This document shows, piece after piece, positions 23,490-35,289 of a stretch of DNA of 64,000 nt. The notes under the pieces were generated by a model. That model was not told the DNA's origin and did no database searches. It saw only the letters and a program-made list of their open reading frames with translations. A program made the translations under genes and the position numbers. The DNA comes from Romanomermis culicivorax (Eukaryota > Nematoda > Enoplea > Mermithida > Mermithidae), in contig CAWUHX010000350.1 in assembly GCA_963922205.1 (NCBI GenBank), positions 186,001 through 250,000 of the forward strand, read 5' to 3'. The stretch's first letter is position 1. The number at the start of each line of letters is the position of its first letter.

Positions 23490-26400
23490 GCATCAAAAGT
23501 GCAAACATTTCAAGTATTCAATCGAAAACTTAAATTTTATGCTTGAAAACTTGAAAACTTTTATCAATTTCTTCAAATTTCTTGGTTGAAAATTGCAATT
23601 TTTTTGAAATTTTTCCATTCAAAATTTGAATTTTTCGATTGAAAATTCGAATTTTTCGGAATTTTCCGAGTCAAATTCGAATTTTCAGAGACTTACTCGT
23701 ATGAGCTTTGAATTTATCGAAATTTTTACGATTGAAAATTTAAACTTTTTTCTGGAAAACTCGAATTTTTCGATGTTTTTTTGATTGAAGAATTCGGATT
23801 TTTCGAAACTTTTCGATTAAAAATTTGAATTTGTCGAAATTTTTATGATCGAAAATTTGAATTTTATGATTGAAATTTCTAATTTATTTGAATTTTTTGA
23901 TTAAAAATTTAAATTTTTTGAACTTTCTTGATTGAAAATGGAAATTTTCCCAATTGCAAATTCAAATGTTTTTGGAATTTTCGGTGAATTCGGGCACATT
24001 CGACATGCCTTGATGCTACCTGATGGGAACATCTAGTTTGTTTTTTGAAAATCTCCTTATTGAAAATTGAATTTTTTGGATTAAAATTCGAAATTTTTGG
24101 AACTTTTTGATATTAAATTCGAATTGTTGGAAAATTTTTGATATAAAATTCTAATTTGTCGAAATTTTTATGAATGAAAATTTGAATTTTATAATTGAAA
24201 AGTCGAATTTTTCCAAAATTTTTTGGTTGAAAATTCAAGCTTCTCGAAATTTTTTCGATTAAAAATTCGAATTCGTTGGAATTTTTTGATCGAAAATTTA
24301 AATTTTTTTAAATTTCCTGATTGGAAATTGCAATTTTCTTGAAATTTTTATGACTGAAAATTTGAATTTTATAATTGAGAAGTTGAGTTTTTCCAAAATT
24401 TTTGATATAAAATTTGAATTTGTCGAAATTTTTATGATCGAAAATTTGAATTTTATGATTGAAATTTCTAATTTATTTGAATTTTATGATTGAAATTTCT
24501 AATTTATTTGAATTTTTTGATTAAAAATTTAAGTTTTTTGAAATTTCTTGATTGAAAATAGAAATTTTTCCAATTGAAAATTCGAATTTTTTTGAAATTT
24601 TCGGTGAATCGGGCACATTCGACATGCCTTGATGCTGCCTGATAGAAACATCTTGTTTCGATATTGGTGTTTTTTCAGAAAAAGTTTTTTTGAAAATCTT
24701 ATTGAAAATTGAATTTTTTGGATTAAAATTCGAAATTTTCGGAACTTTTTGATATTAAATTGGAATTGTTTGGAAATTTGTGATATGAAATTCCAATTTT
24801 TCGAAATTTTCATGACTGAAAAGTCGAATTTTTCAAAAATTTTTTGGTTGAAAATTCAAGCTTCTCGAAATTTTTTCGATTGAAAATTCGAATTCGTTGG
24901 AATTTTTTGATCGAAAATTTAAATTTTTTTTAATTTCCTGATTGGAAATTGCAATTTTCTTGAAGTTTTTTCATTCAAAATTATTTTTTGATTGAAAATT
25001 CGAATTTTTCCAAACTGTTTGATTAAAAATTTGAATTTGTCGAAATTTTTATGATCGAAAATCTGAATTTTATGATTGAAATTTCTAATTTATTTGAATT
25101 TTTTGATTAAAAATTTAAATTTTTTGAACTTTCTTGATTGAAAATGGAAATTTTCCCAATTGCAAATTCAAATGTTTTTGGAATTTTCGGTGAATTCGGG
25201 CACATTCGACATGCCTTGATGCTACCTGATGGGAACATCTAGTTTGTTTTTTGAAAATCTCCTTATTGAAAATTGAATTTTTTGGATTAAAATTCGAAAT
25301 TTTTGGAACTTTTTGATATTAAATTGGAATTGTTTGGAAATTTGTGATATGAAATTCCAATTTGTCGAAATTTTCATGACTGAAAATTTGAATTTTATAA
25401 TTGAAAAGTCGGATTTTTCAAAAATTTTTTGGTTGAAAATTCAAGCTTCTCGAAATTTTTTCGATTGAAAATTCGAATTCGTTGGAATTTTTTGTTCAAA
25501 AATTTAAATTTTTTTAAATTTCTCGATTGAAAATTACAATTTTTATGAAATTTTTTGATTCAAAATTTGAATTTTTCGATTGAAAATTGCGAATTTCTCG
25601 TTTTTCGATTGAAAATTCTAATTTATTTAAATATTTTGATTAAACATTTAAATTTTTTGATTAAAAATTTGAATTTTTTCATTTCTTGATTGAAAATTTG
25701 AGTTTTATGACTGGAAAATCAAATTTATAATTTTTTTATTGAAATTCCCAATTTATTCAAATTTTTTGACTGTAAATTCGAAGTTTGAATAAATAACTTT
25801 CAAAAAACTTTTTCTAAAAAAAACACCAATATCCAAACTAGATGTTCTCATCAGGCAGCATCAAGGCATGTCAAATAAGCCTGAATTCACCAAAAATTAA
25901 AAAAAAATCGAATTTTCAATCGGAAAAATTTTCATTTTCAGTCAAGAAATTTCAAAAAATTCAAATTTCAATCGAAAAATTTCAAAAAAAGTTCGAATTT
26001 ACAGTCAAAAAATTTGAATAAATTGTAAATTTCGATCAAAAAAAAAATAATAAATTCGACTTTAAAATCATAAAATTCTAATGTTCGATCATAAAAATTC
26101 CCACAAATTCGAATTTTATACCAAAAAGTTTCAAAAAATTCAAATATTTAATAAAAAAACAAATCAAGAAAATTGCAATTTTCAATCAAGAAATTTCGAA
26201 AAATTTAAATTTTTGATCGAAAAATTCTAACAAATTCGAATTTTCAATCGAAAAAATTTCAAGAAACTTAAATTTTCAATCAAAAAATTTTTGAAAAATT
26301 CGACTTTTCAAATATAAAATTGAAATTTTCAATCATAAAAATTTCGACAAATTCGAATTTTATATCAAAAAGTTCCAAACAATTCGAATTTTCAATAAAT

Positions 26401-26715
26401 AACTTTCAAGAAACTTTTTCTGAAAAAAACACCAATATCCAAACTAGATGTTCTCATCAGGCAGCGTCAAGGCATGTCAACTGAGCCAAAATTCACGAAA
26501 AATTCCAGAAAAAATCGAGTTTTTAATCGGGAAAATTTGCGTTTTCAGTCAAGAAATTTCAAACAATTCAAATTTCGATCCAAAAATTCCAAAAAAATTC
26601 GAATTTACAGTCAAAAAATGTGAATAAATAGGAAATTTCAATCAAAAAAAAAATTATAAATTCGACTTTTCAATCATAAAACTCAAATTTTCAATCAAGA
26701 AATTTCAAAAAATTC
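23490..26715. repeat. A+T array that reverses orientation, with embedded conserved core
   Basis: The left part (to about 25770) consists of TTTTCGATTGAAAATTCGAA-like units. The right part (from about 25790) is the reverse complement, AATTTTCAATCGAAAAATTT. A non-A+T core, CATGCCTTGATGCT then CCTGATGGGAACATCTAG, occurs forward at about 24004, 24622 and 25211 and inverted at about 25846 and 26447. About 300 bases from 23816 are almost identical to those from 25014, a recent internal duplication. No coding sequence is present. Confidence 0.85.
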
Positions 26716-26723
26716 AATTTTCC

Positions 26724-27030
26724 AGGGATTGTCCTTAATGCACGTGTTTCCAACACCAATGCTTACCGGAGAACTCAAACTCTTAAAATACTTAAACCCC
26801 ACAATATGGCAGGCGGGAGGAGACACACGAATGGTAAAAATAGAACCAGACTGCCAATGAAAAGAAGTCACCGCAGGCGTGCCGAATCCGGGCTACAGTA
26901 AGACGCTCTTTGATGGTCCGCTTTGCGTGATCAAACCTGTACTTGCGTGCATCTTCGTAAAATTGACAAGCTATCTTAAAATTGGCGAAAAAAGCTCATG
27001 GAGCTCTCCTAAAGGAAGTTTCTAGCTAAA
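26724..27030. mobile_element. LTR family A, truncated copy
   Basis: The copy starts inside the LTR at GTCCTTAATGCACGTGTTTCC and follows the family through CTACAGTAAGACG and the ATGGTCCGC block. It is lost shortly before the LTR at 27046. Confidence 0.6.
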
Positions 27031-27045
27031 AAGTCTAATTGACCC

Positions 27046-27873
27046 TGTAACGACCAGATTTTGTAAAGCACTTTACTTCAACCAAATGGGGCGGTCGATA
27101 CGGCTACAACGGAGCGGGGGGAAACGGGCGGTTCAACAATACGGAGCAATGTGGATACAAATCGACGGCTGCTTTGAGACGTCGACAATAATACACGAAA
27201 CAACGCGGTCTCAGCTTGCAAATAATTAACGGCCTCGGTTTAATAGCTTTCGTAAAAATGGCGCTTGCAAATTATGAGACGATCGCGAGCAACAAAAATT
27301 AAAACCACGAATATTAATGACAAAAATCATGCTTTGCTTCTCTTTAAATACGACGTTTTTGGCCACTCCCTGGGCGTCCCGGGAGGTCGTGTTTCCGTCG
27401 ATCTTCTTCCACCAATCGCTGCTTCGCTTACCTGTTTCCGCCTACTGTATGCTTCTTTAGCCACGCCTCTTGCTTTAATTTACTCTTAATTTCCACGCTT
27501 GCATGCCTTTTAACCTACAGTATGCTTTGCCGCCTCCTAAATCTTCTGTCTGGGTCGGGATTTCTGTACTTTCTACATGGGCAGGTGTGTTTACGCGTTT
27601 TGGAGGGGAATATTGTACCTACAGAATGTGTATCTTCATGTGCATTGCGAGGGCCAGGTGCCAATGTGGAAATAATTATGTCCGTCTTTAATTGGGTCAA
27701 TGGGGTGTGGAATGATCAAAATAAAGTGCTTCACATGAATTTATGAGAATGTTTGGGTGTGAATTCCAGACACCCTTGAGACGATAGATTAATAAATGAA
27801 AATATATCTAATAAATGAATATCACATACTGTACAATTTGTATTTACACTAATGCTTCAGCATGTACGTTACA
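27046..27873 (+). mobile_element. Solo LTR of family C
   Basis: It starts TGTAACGACCAGATT and ends GTACGTTACA, with the 4-base duplication ACCC on both sides (27042-27045, 27874-27877). An AATAAA lies in GATCAAAATAAAGTGCTTC near the 3' side, which suggests + orientation. Close relatives are at 57696-58500, 54440-54933 and 60543-61235. Confidence 0.88.
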
Positions 27874-27960
27874 ACCCTAATGCTTCAAAACTTTAGATTA
27901 TATGTTGAAAAGAAAAGAAAAATTTTCTGGGTAATTTTTTTTTTCTTTTTTTCGATAGAG

Positions 27961-28115
27961 GCATTGTGGCAACAAATTCAACATCCGAGTCTGTCGAGAA
28001 ACATTTACACCAGGCTACACCCTTTTTTTCAAATTTATTTTCACACCAAAAATTTCCATATAGTTTCATTTCTAAAAAGTCAGCAACTTCATTGGTCGGC
28101 AGTTCAAAGAAGCAG
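27961..28115 (+). CDS. Candidate isolated exon, unidentified
   Basis: After a T-rich tract and CGATAGAG, an open frame reads IVATNSTSESVEKHLHQATP, FFSNLFSHQKFPYSF and LVGSSKKQ up to a donor-like GTATGC. The context resembles an exon, but no family was recognised and no partner exon was found. It could be chance. Confidence 0.2.
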
Positions 28116-28199
28116 GTATGCTACCACTTGCCAAAAGTCCTAGGTTCACGACTATCAAGCATTGGAGTTGTACGCTAAAAATTGTAGCCATGGGGAGCA

Positions 28200-28620
28200 C
28201 CCTGATCTGGGTTGCCTTCCTGGTGTGGTAGTCCAGTGGTGAGGACATCAGACCGGAAGACTAGTAATCCAGGTTCGACTCCTTGAGCCTACTTTGAACA
28301 TGGAAGTAGAATTCAATGGGTTGAAGCATTGGGTGTACGTTCTACATGGAAGTAGAATTCTATATGTGGAAGCTTCGGGCGTACTTTCTACACTCCCTGT
28401 ATTGGGCCACGTACTTAACAAAATCTGGATCTTATTACATTGTTGACCATACTTTCTACACCCGCTGTATCACATGGCATGTTATACGAATTTGAGTCGC
28501 CAGCTATACTTTCTACACCACCTGTATCACATTACACAGTTAAGCCAGGAAACTTTAATTTTTATGTTTTGCGCACGGGTATATTTTGTGTACTCCTTGT
28601 AGGGGCTCATAGAACTACTG
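28200..28620 (+). repeat. SINE F-like tRNA-derived sequence and repeat J
   Basis: 28205-28300 contains GGTAGTCCAGTGGTGAGGAC and CCAGGTTCGACTCC, resembling tRNA boxes A and B. It is followed by repeat J words GGAAGTAGAATTCTATATG and TACTTTCTACACCACCTGTA, shared with 59055-59270. Confidence 0.55.
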
Positions 28621-28739
28621 AATTAGCCAAAAAATGAAAATTTACATGCTTTTCTCAAAAACACTGCTAAAATTTATGTTTGGATTTTCGCTTTTGCTCA
28701 ACAGCATATGTTTTAGTGGTGCGTCTGGCTATTCATTAC

Positions 28740-30897
28740 TAGAGATAGGAATTTAAAGGGCAAAAATAAGACCAAAAAAGGGCGGGAAAAAGGACAAAAT
28801 ATCAACCAAAAAAGGGCACAAAAAAGGGCATTTTTAATTTCATAAAACCGTTAATTTTTTACAAGATTCATTCCATAACATCATCATCTTCGTCAGAAAT
28901 CGAAGCAAATTTGTTAAAAGCAACAACATTAAGCATTTCAATGTTTTCAAAAGTTAAACGTCGTCGCCTGTCACTTAAAATCATTTTGTATTGTGAAAAT
29001 GACCGTTCAACTTCGACTGAAACCAATGGGGCATACAACGTCTTCAGATGAAACTCGGGATCATTGTTTTCAACGAATCGCTTAATATCTGGATTTTTTC
29101 TTAAACTAGCATCAAATTTTTCCCTGGCAAATCCAGTTAGCATTTCGCCAGCTTCCATAAAAATTTTCCACTGCTCTTCTTTCTTGAAATTTCGAGTTTC
29201 AAGCGTTTCAATTGCACCAGTCTAAAAAGAATGTCTTAAAACTTTTAAAATATGCAACCATTGTTTTTTACACAAATAAGGCCTTATTCAGGGAAAAAAT
29301 TTGGAAATGAGGGGAAAAATTTGGACCTTTTCCGAAATTGGGGAACCTGCCTTTGGGGGAAAAAACTTGTACACAACTCTCTAATCCACTTATGCTTACC
29401 AGCGATTTAAACATTGCTGCATTAAAAAGTTCATCTTTGAGCAAGTCACTGCTAACTAACTGCTTGGCAGTTTCACATGATTTCGAGTCATTGGCAACAG
29501 CATTCACAAATTCGACAATTTTGTGAAAATTCTCACAGTAAAATGTTGCCGACTTTATCCAAGTACCCCATCGGGTAACTACTGGATCAGGTGGAATTGG
29601 AAGAGCTGAAATGTAAGTGAAAACTTAATTTTGGCTTGGTTTAAAGTAAAAAACAAAAAAAAAACATGGTGTAAAACTTAGCACATACATGTTAACTCTT
29701 TAAACAATTGTATTCGAGCTGGGGCCTTCAGCAGAATTTTCTGCATTGAAGAAATAAATTGATTCGCTGTAGAATATTCATCTCGAATCGTTTCGGCAAC
29801 TCTATGCAATCCATGGGCCAGACACGTGACGTGATGCAAATTTGGGAACATGGGTTTAAGATTTGAAAGAGCCAGAATCATATACGATGCTTGATCCGTA
29901 ACAGCAAGCCACAACTTTTCATATCGAATAATTCCATTCCAGAGAAAAGAGCAGCTTTCAATTATCGATTGCATAACAGTAGAATTATTTGTTCTCTCCA
30001 AGGAAAACATCTTGAAAATAATGCATACAAATTATAGTTTACATACATAGGGTAAAATCAACAGAAACAATTAAAATAGAAATCACTGAACTTGCCTTAA
30101 ACAACATAGGCTTAATAGGTGTTGAATTAAGTGGCATAACAAGTACATTCAACACGTAACGTTGCGAAACATCCGTTGTTTCGTCAAAAATTAAGCAAAT
30201 AGGGCTATCGCCAACTTGTAACTTAATTTTTTCAATTGTTTCATCGTAAATTGTTTTAACGTAATTTTTTCGAATTAAGCTTTCATCGGGAATATGGTGC
30301 GATGTATATTTTTCAAGAAATTGACGAAAAGGAGTTGAATTTACTTTAAAAATTGGAATTCCTGATTCGACTAAAGCACGAGTCAAGTCCACACAAAATA
30401 ATTTTTGGCCGCTGGAGCCAGACTGCAAAACGTTAGTTGTTAAAAATTGCTGCTTTTGTTTCTTATCTTGGGCCTTTGCAGTTAAATCCTTGTGACGTTG
30501 ACAAGACAAATGCTGAATAATTCGATCAGAATTGTGCCGATCGTCAATTTTAATTGGAACGTCGCACAAGCTGCATTTAACAACCGAGCCATCAGTTTCA
30601 ATGAAATCATTTTTGTACTTAGCAACAATGCTAAAAAGCTTGCTGCGGGTTACTTTTGACATAATAAAAGTTGGGGGCACAAAGCTAAAATTTCGAAAAA
30701 ACAATATTTTGAAAAAAATATTACAGTAAACCTACCTTTTTACCGTTTTAATAAAATTATGAACTTTATGATCACAAAAATTGTGCAAAAACGGGCAAAA
30801 ACATAATAATTTGCTAAAAACGGGCAAATCATCTAAAATCATTAAAAACGGGAAAAAAAAGGGCAAAAAAGGGCTGCCCTTTAAATTCCTATCTCTA
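28740..30897 (-). mobile_element. Full-length hAT transposon with perfect ends
   Basis: The terminal inverted repeat TAGAGATAGGAATTTAAAGG plus GCA is perfect at both ends. The 8-base target duplication TTCATTAC is also perfect (28732-28739 and 30898-30905). Subterminal repeats of the form AAAAGGGCA or AAACGGGCAAA crowd both ends and are candidate transposase binding sites. The single gene inside has no stop or shift. The identical ends and intact gene suggest a recent insertion. Confidence 0.93.
28868..30662 (-). CDS. hAT transposase (CGGBP1-like group), apparently intact
   Basis: Four minus-strand exons join in phase: 30662-30096, 30010-29689, 29605-29400 and 29221-28868 (482 codons plus stop). 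The N-terminus (MSKVTRSKLFSIV) leads into a BED-type zinc finger, CSLCDVPIKIDDRHNSDRI then QHLSCQRHK. SPICLIFDETTDVSQRYV fits the first catalytic Asp block of hAT transposases. VTCLAHGLHRVAETI fits the C/DxxH motif, VTRWGTW the following helical insertion, and VSVEVERSFSQYKMILSDRR the C-terminal dimerisation region. Intron 1 uses a GC-AG pair in a strong context (AAG|GCAAGT), the others GT-AG. The protein would act in the nucleus, binding the element ends and cutting. A Met at 30704 is an alternative start; 30662 is chosen because it begins the family-like sequence. Confidence 0.85.
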
Positions 30898-30954
30898 TTC
30901 ATTACATACACTGCATGCCCGGCACTCCCCACCACCACCACCACAACAACCACA

Positions 30955-31085
30955 ATTTCTGAACCATCCACGTGGCTTGGTTAGGGCAGTTGATAGCACA
31001 TCTGCCTTGTATGCAGAAGGTTGATGGTTCGAGCCCCTCACCGAGCATTATTTTTCTGACGCACCAGCTACATATGACACATACA
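30955..31085 (+). repeat. SINE, tRNA-Thr-like head
   Basis: GGTTAGGGCAGTTGATAGCA (box A-like), an anticodon arm CTGCCTTGTATGCAG with TGT in the loop, and GGTTCGAGCCCC (box B-like) are followed by the shared body TTATTTTTCTGACGCACCAG. Minus-strand relatives at 48520-48620 and 49200-49310 share both head and body, which marks a SINE rather than a tRNA gene. Confidence 0.7.
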
Positions 31086-31826
31086 CCTGACATACAGTTT
31101 GCTAGTTTGCTCAGCCGTGTATTTTAGCTGACATACAGCATGAAATTTCGTACCATTTGTCTGCTTGGCGCCTGTAATTGTGACAGGTGCAAAAAAACTC
31201 ATCATGGGGAAAGACTAAAAATAGCAACAGACTTTCTTTTCAACATCAACAAATATTAATGTAATGGCAAATGTCGCAGTGTATGTCACACATTATGTTA
31301 CCTTATATGTTGCACTCTTGAACATCTTAATGTTGCCACACTTTTGGAAAAAGCATATATGTCGCAACAGGTATGTCGGGAGAAATGTTGCTATGTGAAC
31401 TGAGCTTAAAACCAGGGTTTGGAACCAGTTTATATAGTCTCCTTTAAGAATCAATCAGCCGAGACAGTTGCTCCACTGTCAAAGATGCCGAAATGGTTGA
31501 GCAAACCAAATCCATTGAAATGATCTAGCAAGTGACAAAGTTGACATGGACTTGGCACATGTGGAAGCACTTACCTTTTAACTTACCCTTGTCAGGCTGC
31601 AGATTTCAATCCAAAAGTTGAATTTTTCCCATTAGTTTGCCGAGTTAACAATGCCATTGTTAAGTATGGAGTCGGCAATAAAGTAATGTCCATTTTGGGC
31701 CATGCGTGTTATCAATCAACTTTTTTTTTAAATCTAGCCAACTAGTTGGTTCCTACTGTCCTTTTTATTGATACGTAAAACGAAGGGTTAGCCAGCCGAC
31801 CATGTACGTCCTTGCACTCTGTATGA
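31086..31826. other. No recognisable feature
   Basis: About 740 bases with no supported exon, repeat match or RNA gene. Confidence 0.4.
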
Positions 31827-32262
31827 ATAAGATATGGGCGGAACTGCACTACGGGCAACCAGAAATATATGGCAAGCATATGGTGAACCTGCTGAGTCCA
31901 AACATGTAGTTGAACAGTGGTTTGCAATGTTCAGGACTGGCATCAGCAGTATCAAAGATGAATTTTGTAGTGGACAACCAGCTGAAGTATAACGCGCAGA
32001 CATCCAAGAACAGCTGGACCTCAATCCGAAAGCACCCTCAAGGGAAATGGCGAAGTTCTCACAGTTACCCACACTGCTATTGAAAATTAAATGAAGCCGA
32101 ATAATGAAGTTTGCAAGCTGCCTCATAAGTTGAGTGATCACGCTATGCAACAGCATGTTATCATTTACAGGTCCTTACCTTCACAGTACAAAATCGAGCC
32201 TTTCCTTGATTGCATCATTACTGGAGATGAAAAGTCGGTTGTGTACGGGAGGCGACAATACT
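31827..32262 (+). pseudogene. mariner transposase remnant
   Basis: The + strand encodes RNIWQAYGEPAESKHVVEQW, RTGISSIKDEFCSGQPAEV, then a stop and ADIQEQLDLNPKAPSREMAK. This is the helix-turn-helix DNA-binding half of mariner transposases. In a second frame it continues KLPHKLSDHAMQQHVIIYRS and FLDCIITGDEKSVVY, where TGDEK holds the first catalytic Asp. It is then cut off by a SINE. The stop codons, a frameshift and loss of the last third show an inactive copy. Confidence 0.82.
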
Positions 32263-32431
32263 ATTGGCCCAGTGGTAGCACTCTAGACTCTCAATCAATC
32301 GACCAGGGTTCAATTCCATCCACCAGCAAATTTTGTAAAAAGAGTTTATTGTCGCCTAACATAGTAGGTAGACTACCCAAACATCCCATTATTATGATGA
32401 CTGTATTTTTCCTTCATTGTGTGCCTACTGG
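32255..32431 (+). repeat. SINE E, interrupting the mariner remnant
   Basis: It contains TGGCCCAGTGGTAGCACTCT and GACCAGGGTTCAATTCCATC, a tRNA-like head, then the body AATTTTGTAAAAAGAGTTTA. A second + copy is at 34190-34385 and a reverse body at 33285-33425. Its 3' end is cut by an LTR A fragment. Confidence 0.65.
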
Positions 32432-32640
32432 TGTTGTATTTATAAATGTAAGTCGAGGCATTGAAAGAGCAGGCAGGCAGGAGAGTTAGCCAGGGATCGA
32501 CCCTAATGCACATGTTTCCAGGGCCCATGCTTACCCAAGAAACTTCTAATCATAGAGTACTTAAACCCACAATAATATAACCCAAATTAGAAAACCTTCA
32601 GTTTCCTAATTTCAATTCCCGATGCTTACCCAGGGTGAAG
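32432..32640. mobile_element. LTR family A, left-end fragment
   Basis: It starts TGTTGTATTTATAAATG, continues GAGAGTTAGCCAGGGATCGA, ATGCACATGTTTCC and CTTAAACCC like other copies, and then loses similarity. Confidence 0.6.
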
Positions 32641-33284
32641 GGTACTGATAGTCTACTCCTAAGGAACCAGATAAGGTAACGTAATTCATAAGCATCAGTT
32701 AGGTATCACATAAGTTATCACATACCTTATCAGTGTCTTATCTGAAACTAGCAGTCAGATGATCTAAAAATTATGTACTGGTAATGTAAGACGTAAAGTG
32801 GTCAAAGATAAGAACTGATAAGACTTGAATTTCATGGTTTGCGTTCCTTTTTTGATTATTAATAGATAGTTATGCACAAATATACACAATAAGGTCGATT
32901 TGACATTCATAACAATCCTTTAAGGTAAAATAATGTAATGTGAAAATTTAGATTTCACAAACATTGTCATAACAAGTCATGGATAAAGTCACGTAATACC
33001 TAAGCCTAGCTAAGGTAACATCAGTCGTACTGATAGGGCATGTATAAGGTCACGTAGTTTACAAGCACTGTTTATGTAATATATAATAGGTACTGGTAGA
33101 AACAGATAAGGTCAGGTACCCAATAGGAATGTATAAAGTAATTTTCAGAAATCTGATATCCTGAATGGTCGAGTAGGACATAAAGTGGTCAGATATTAGA
33201 ATTTGTTAGGTCCAAATTTGTTTGGAATTGGTGTATAACATTATGATTCTCCATTTCATGGCCTTACATTCACATAAAAATTAA
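32641..33284. other. Non-coding with faint internal repetition
   Basis: Words such as AAGGTAACGTAATTCATAAGC and AAGGTCACGTAGTTTACAAGC recur with divergence, suggesting an old degenerate tandem repeat. No gene was seen. Confidence 0.35.
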
Positions 33285-34385
33285 TTATATAACTCTTTTA
33301 TTCTGCCCCTAGGCACAGAATGAATGAACAATACAGTGGTTATAGTAGTGCGACGTTTCAGTAGTCTACCTACTACCTTCCTTCGGTGACAATAAACTCC
33401 TTTTTACAAAATTAAATGGGAAGAAAATAACATCAGGCAAGCCTTCAAGAAAAATGGTTATTCCACACCAATCATTAACAAGGCAAATAGAACAAGAAAT
33501 GCCAATGACCTAGAAAACACTGAAAACAAAGGCACTGTTGTAATACCTTACAGTTGCCAACTAACACAGAAACTGAAGTAAATATGCCACAAGTACGAGG
33601 TTCGACTAGTTGTCACAAGTAGAGACACAATCAGGGAAAGAATCAGCAAAGTAGTGCCACCTAGAAACAAAGAGGATACCCAGGGTGTAGTATACCAATG
33701 ACACGTATTGGATAAACGCATTGCCATCGTAACCATCACCAAACACTGTTCGAAAAATAATGCTTGACCGGGATTTGAACCCGGGTCTCTGTGACTATAG
33801 TTGAGCATTCTTCCCTTTGAACTACCGAGCCAGTGTTGCGATTGTTACGAAGGGGTGATGTACGGCAGTGTGACATGTGACATTCCCCGCCCCCCTTGAA
33901 AGAAGGACGACCTCGTCTGTTGAAGATGCAGGTTCCTGCGGCCCACCAATGTGGGACCATCCAAGCCTCGCCATGTCATGTATTGGGTGAACACGTTGCC
34001 ATTGTAACCATCACCAAACACTGTTCGAAAAATAATGCTCGTCCGGGATTCGAACCCGGGTCTCTCTGACTATAATGCACCGTTCTTTGATTTGAACTAT
34101 GGAGCCAGTGTTGCGATTGTTACGAAGGGGTGATGTATGGCCATGCGACACGTAACACCATATACAACTTTCAAACAAGTTACTACAGGCCCCAATGGCC
34201 CAGTGGTAGTGCTCTAGATTCTCAATCAAAGGACGAGGGTTTAATTCCCTCCAGCTGCGAATTTTGTAAAAAGAGTTTTTTGTCACCTGAGGAAGGTAGT
34301 AGGTAGACTACGGAAATGTCCCATAATCAAAACCACTGTATTGTCCATTCATTGTGTGCCTAGGGGCAGAATAAAAGTGTTATCT
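33285..34385. repeat. SINE cluster: SINE E body, two SINE D, one SINE E
   Basis: 33285-33425 is the body of SINE E in reverse. Two minus-strand SINE D copies (about 33730-33960 and 34010-34170) have a tRNA-like head with a strong box B (CCCGGGTTCAAATCCCGG in the first). Their shared body reads CATTATTTTTCGAACAGTGT. 34190-34385 is a + strand SINE E with head GGCCCAGTGGTAGTGCTCTA. Both families occur twice or more with the same body, so they are not free tRNA genes. Confidence 0.65.
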
Positions 34386-34439
34386 TTTTTTACGTGATTG
34401 TAAGGCCAAGAAATGGAGAATTATTAGGGAACTGGCGAG

Positions 34440-34540
34440 TCTGTTGATGATTGTTGTGAATTTGGGCTCAATCAACATGCCTTGATGCTGGCTGACGGGA
34501 ACATCTAGTTAGGATATTGGTGTTTTTTTGCGAAAAAAAA
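34440..34540. repeat. Isolated copy of the array core
   Basis: ACATGCCTTGATGCTGGCTG, then GGGAACATCTAGTTAGGATATTGG, matches the core embedded in the 23490-26715 array, 8 kb away and without the surrounding A+T repeat. Confidence 0.7.
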
Positions 34541-34983
34541 GAAATTCGCATGATGATTAGGACACAAATTCTATGCTAATGTTTCAACAATTTCGAAATT
34601 CAATGGAATAGCTCATTGGTTAATGTCGTGTAACCATACCTTTCCAGGTAGTCTCGGTGCACAGAGTTTTTTCCATCATGAAAAAAATGATGGTAATTTT
34701 TCCTTCAAGTATGGAATATTTTCACAAATTATTACTTTTCTACTCCAAAATGAAAATTTCTCGCACCATAAATTGTACAACTAATATTAAAAGCGGTATA
34801 TAAGGTTTTAGCTGTGGCTAAAATTTCCCAACCTTGGCTTTTGCCAGAGAACTATTTACATTGGACGATTTACTATTAAACATCTGTTTATTTAACAATT
34901 GGATTGAACACCTTTACTCATTTGAATGATAATCTACATTAAGCCAAATAGGAATTATTCCTTCGCTAAAATTTCGCCCCGAT

Positions 34984-35230
34984 ATGGTGAACCATCGGCT
35001 TTTCTTTTTTATTTTTATAACTTTGTGTAATGCTTTCGATGTGCCGGAGAGGTACGTGAATGATGAAAGCGTTGCGTCAGCCTTCAATAAATATGCCCAA
35101 AGTATACACGCTATCGTCGGATATAACACAAGTTTGGGAGTCACGTTGAACAATGGTCTGAAAGTGTTGTTCTTCGAGCATAAGCGACACACTCGAAACA
35201 AAACCAGCATCAGATTGGATATCAATGTTG
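34984..35230 (+). CDS. Insulysin-like M16 metallopeptidase, exon 1
   Basis: Translation from ATG 34984 gives a signal peptide (MVNHRLFFFIFITLCNAFD) and then LGVTLNNGLKVLFFEHKRH, which matches the first beta strand of the M16 N-terminal domain (NGLKVLL in insulysins). The exon ends INV plus one base at the donor GTGAGC. The next exon in phase lies at 55018, nearly 20 kb away; the intron is full of retroelements. The signal peptide suggests a secreted or vesicular enzyme, unlike most insulysins, which are cytosolic or peroxisomal. Confidence 0.8.
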
Positions 35231-35289
35231 GTGAGCACTTTTATTTGCATGATCAAGGTAGTAAAATTTGACTGTACGAGAGGTGACTG

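Noticed and set aside
33740-34270. tRNA genes suggested by box A and box B matches
   Set aside because: Heads recur with the same non-tRNA bodies in several places and lack clean acceptor stems, so they are SINEs.
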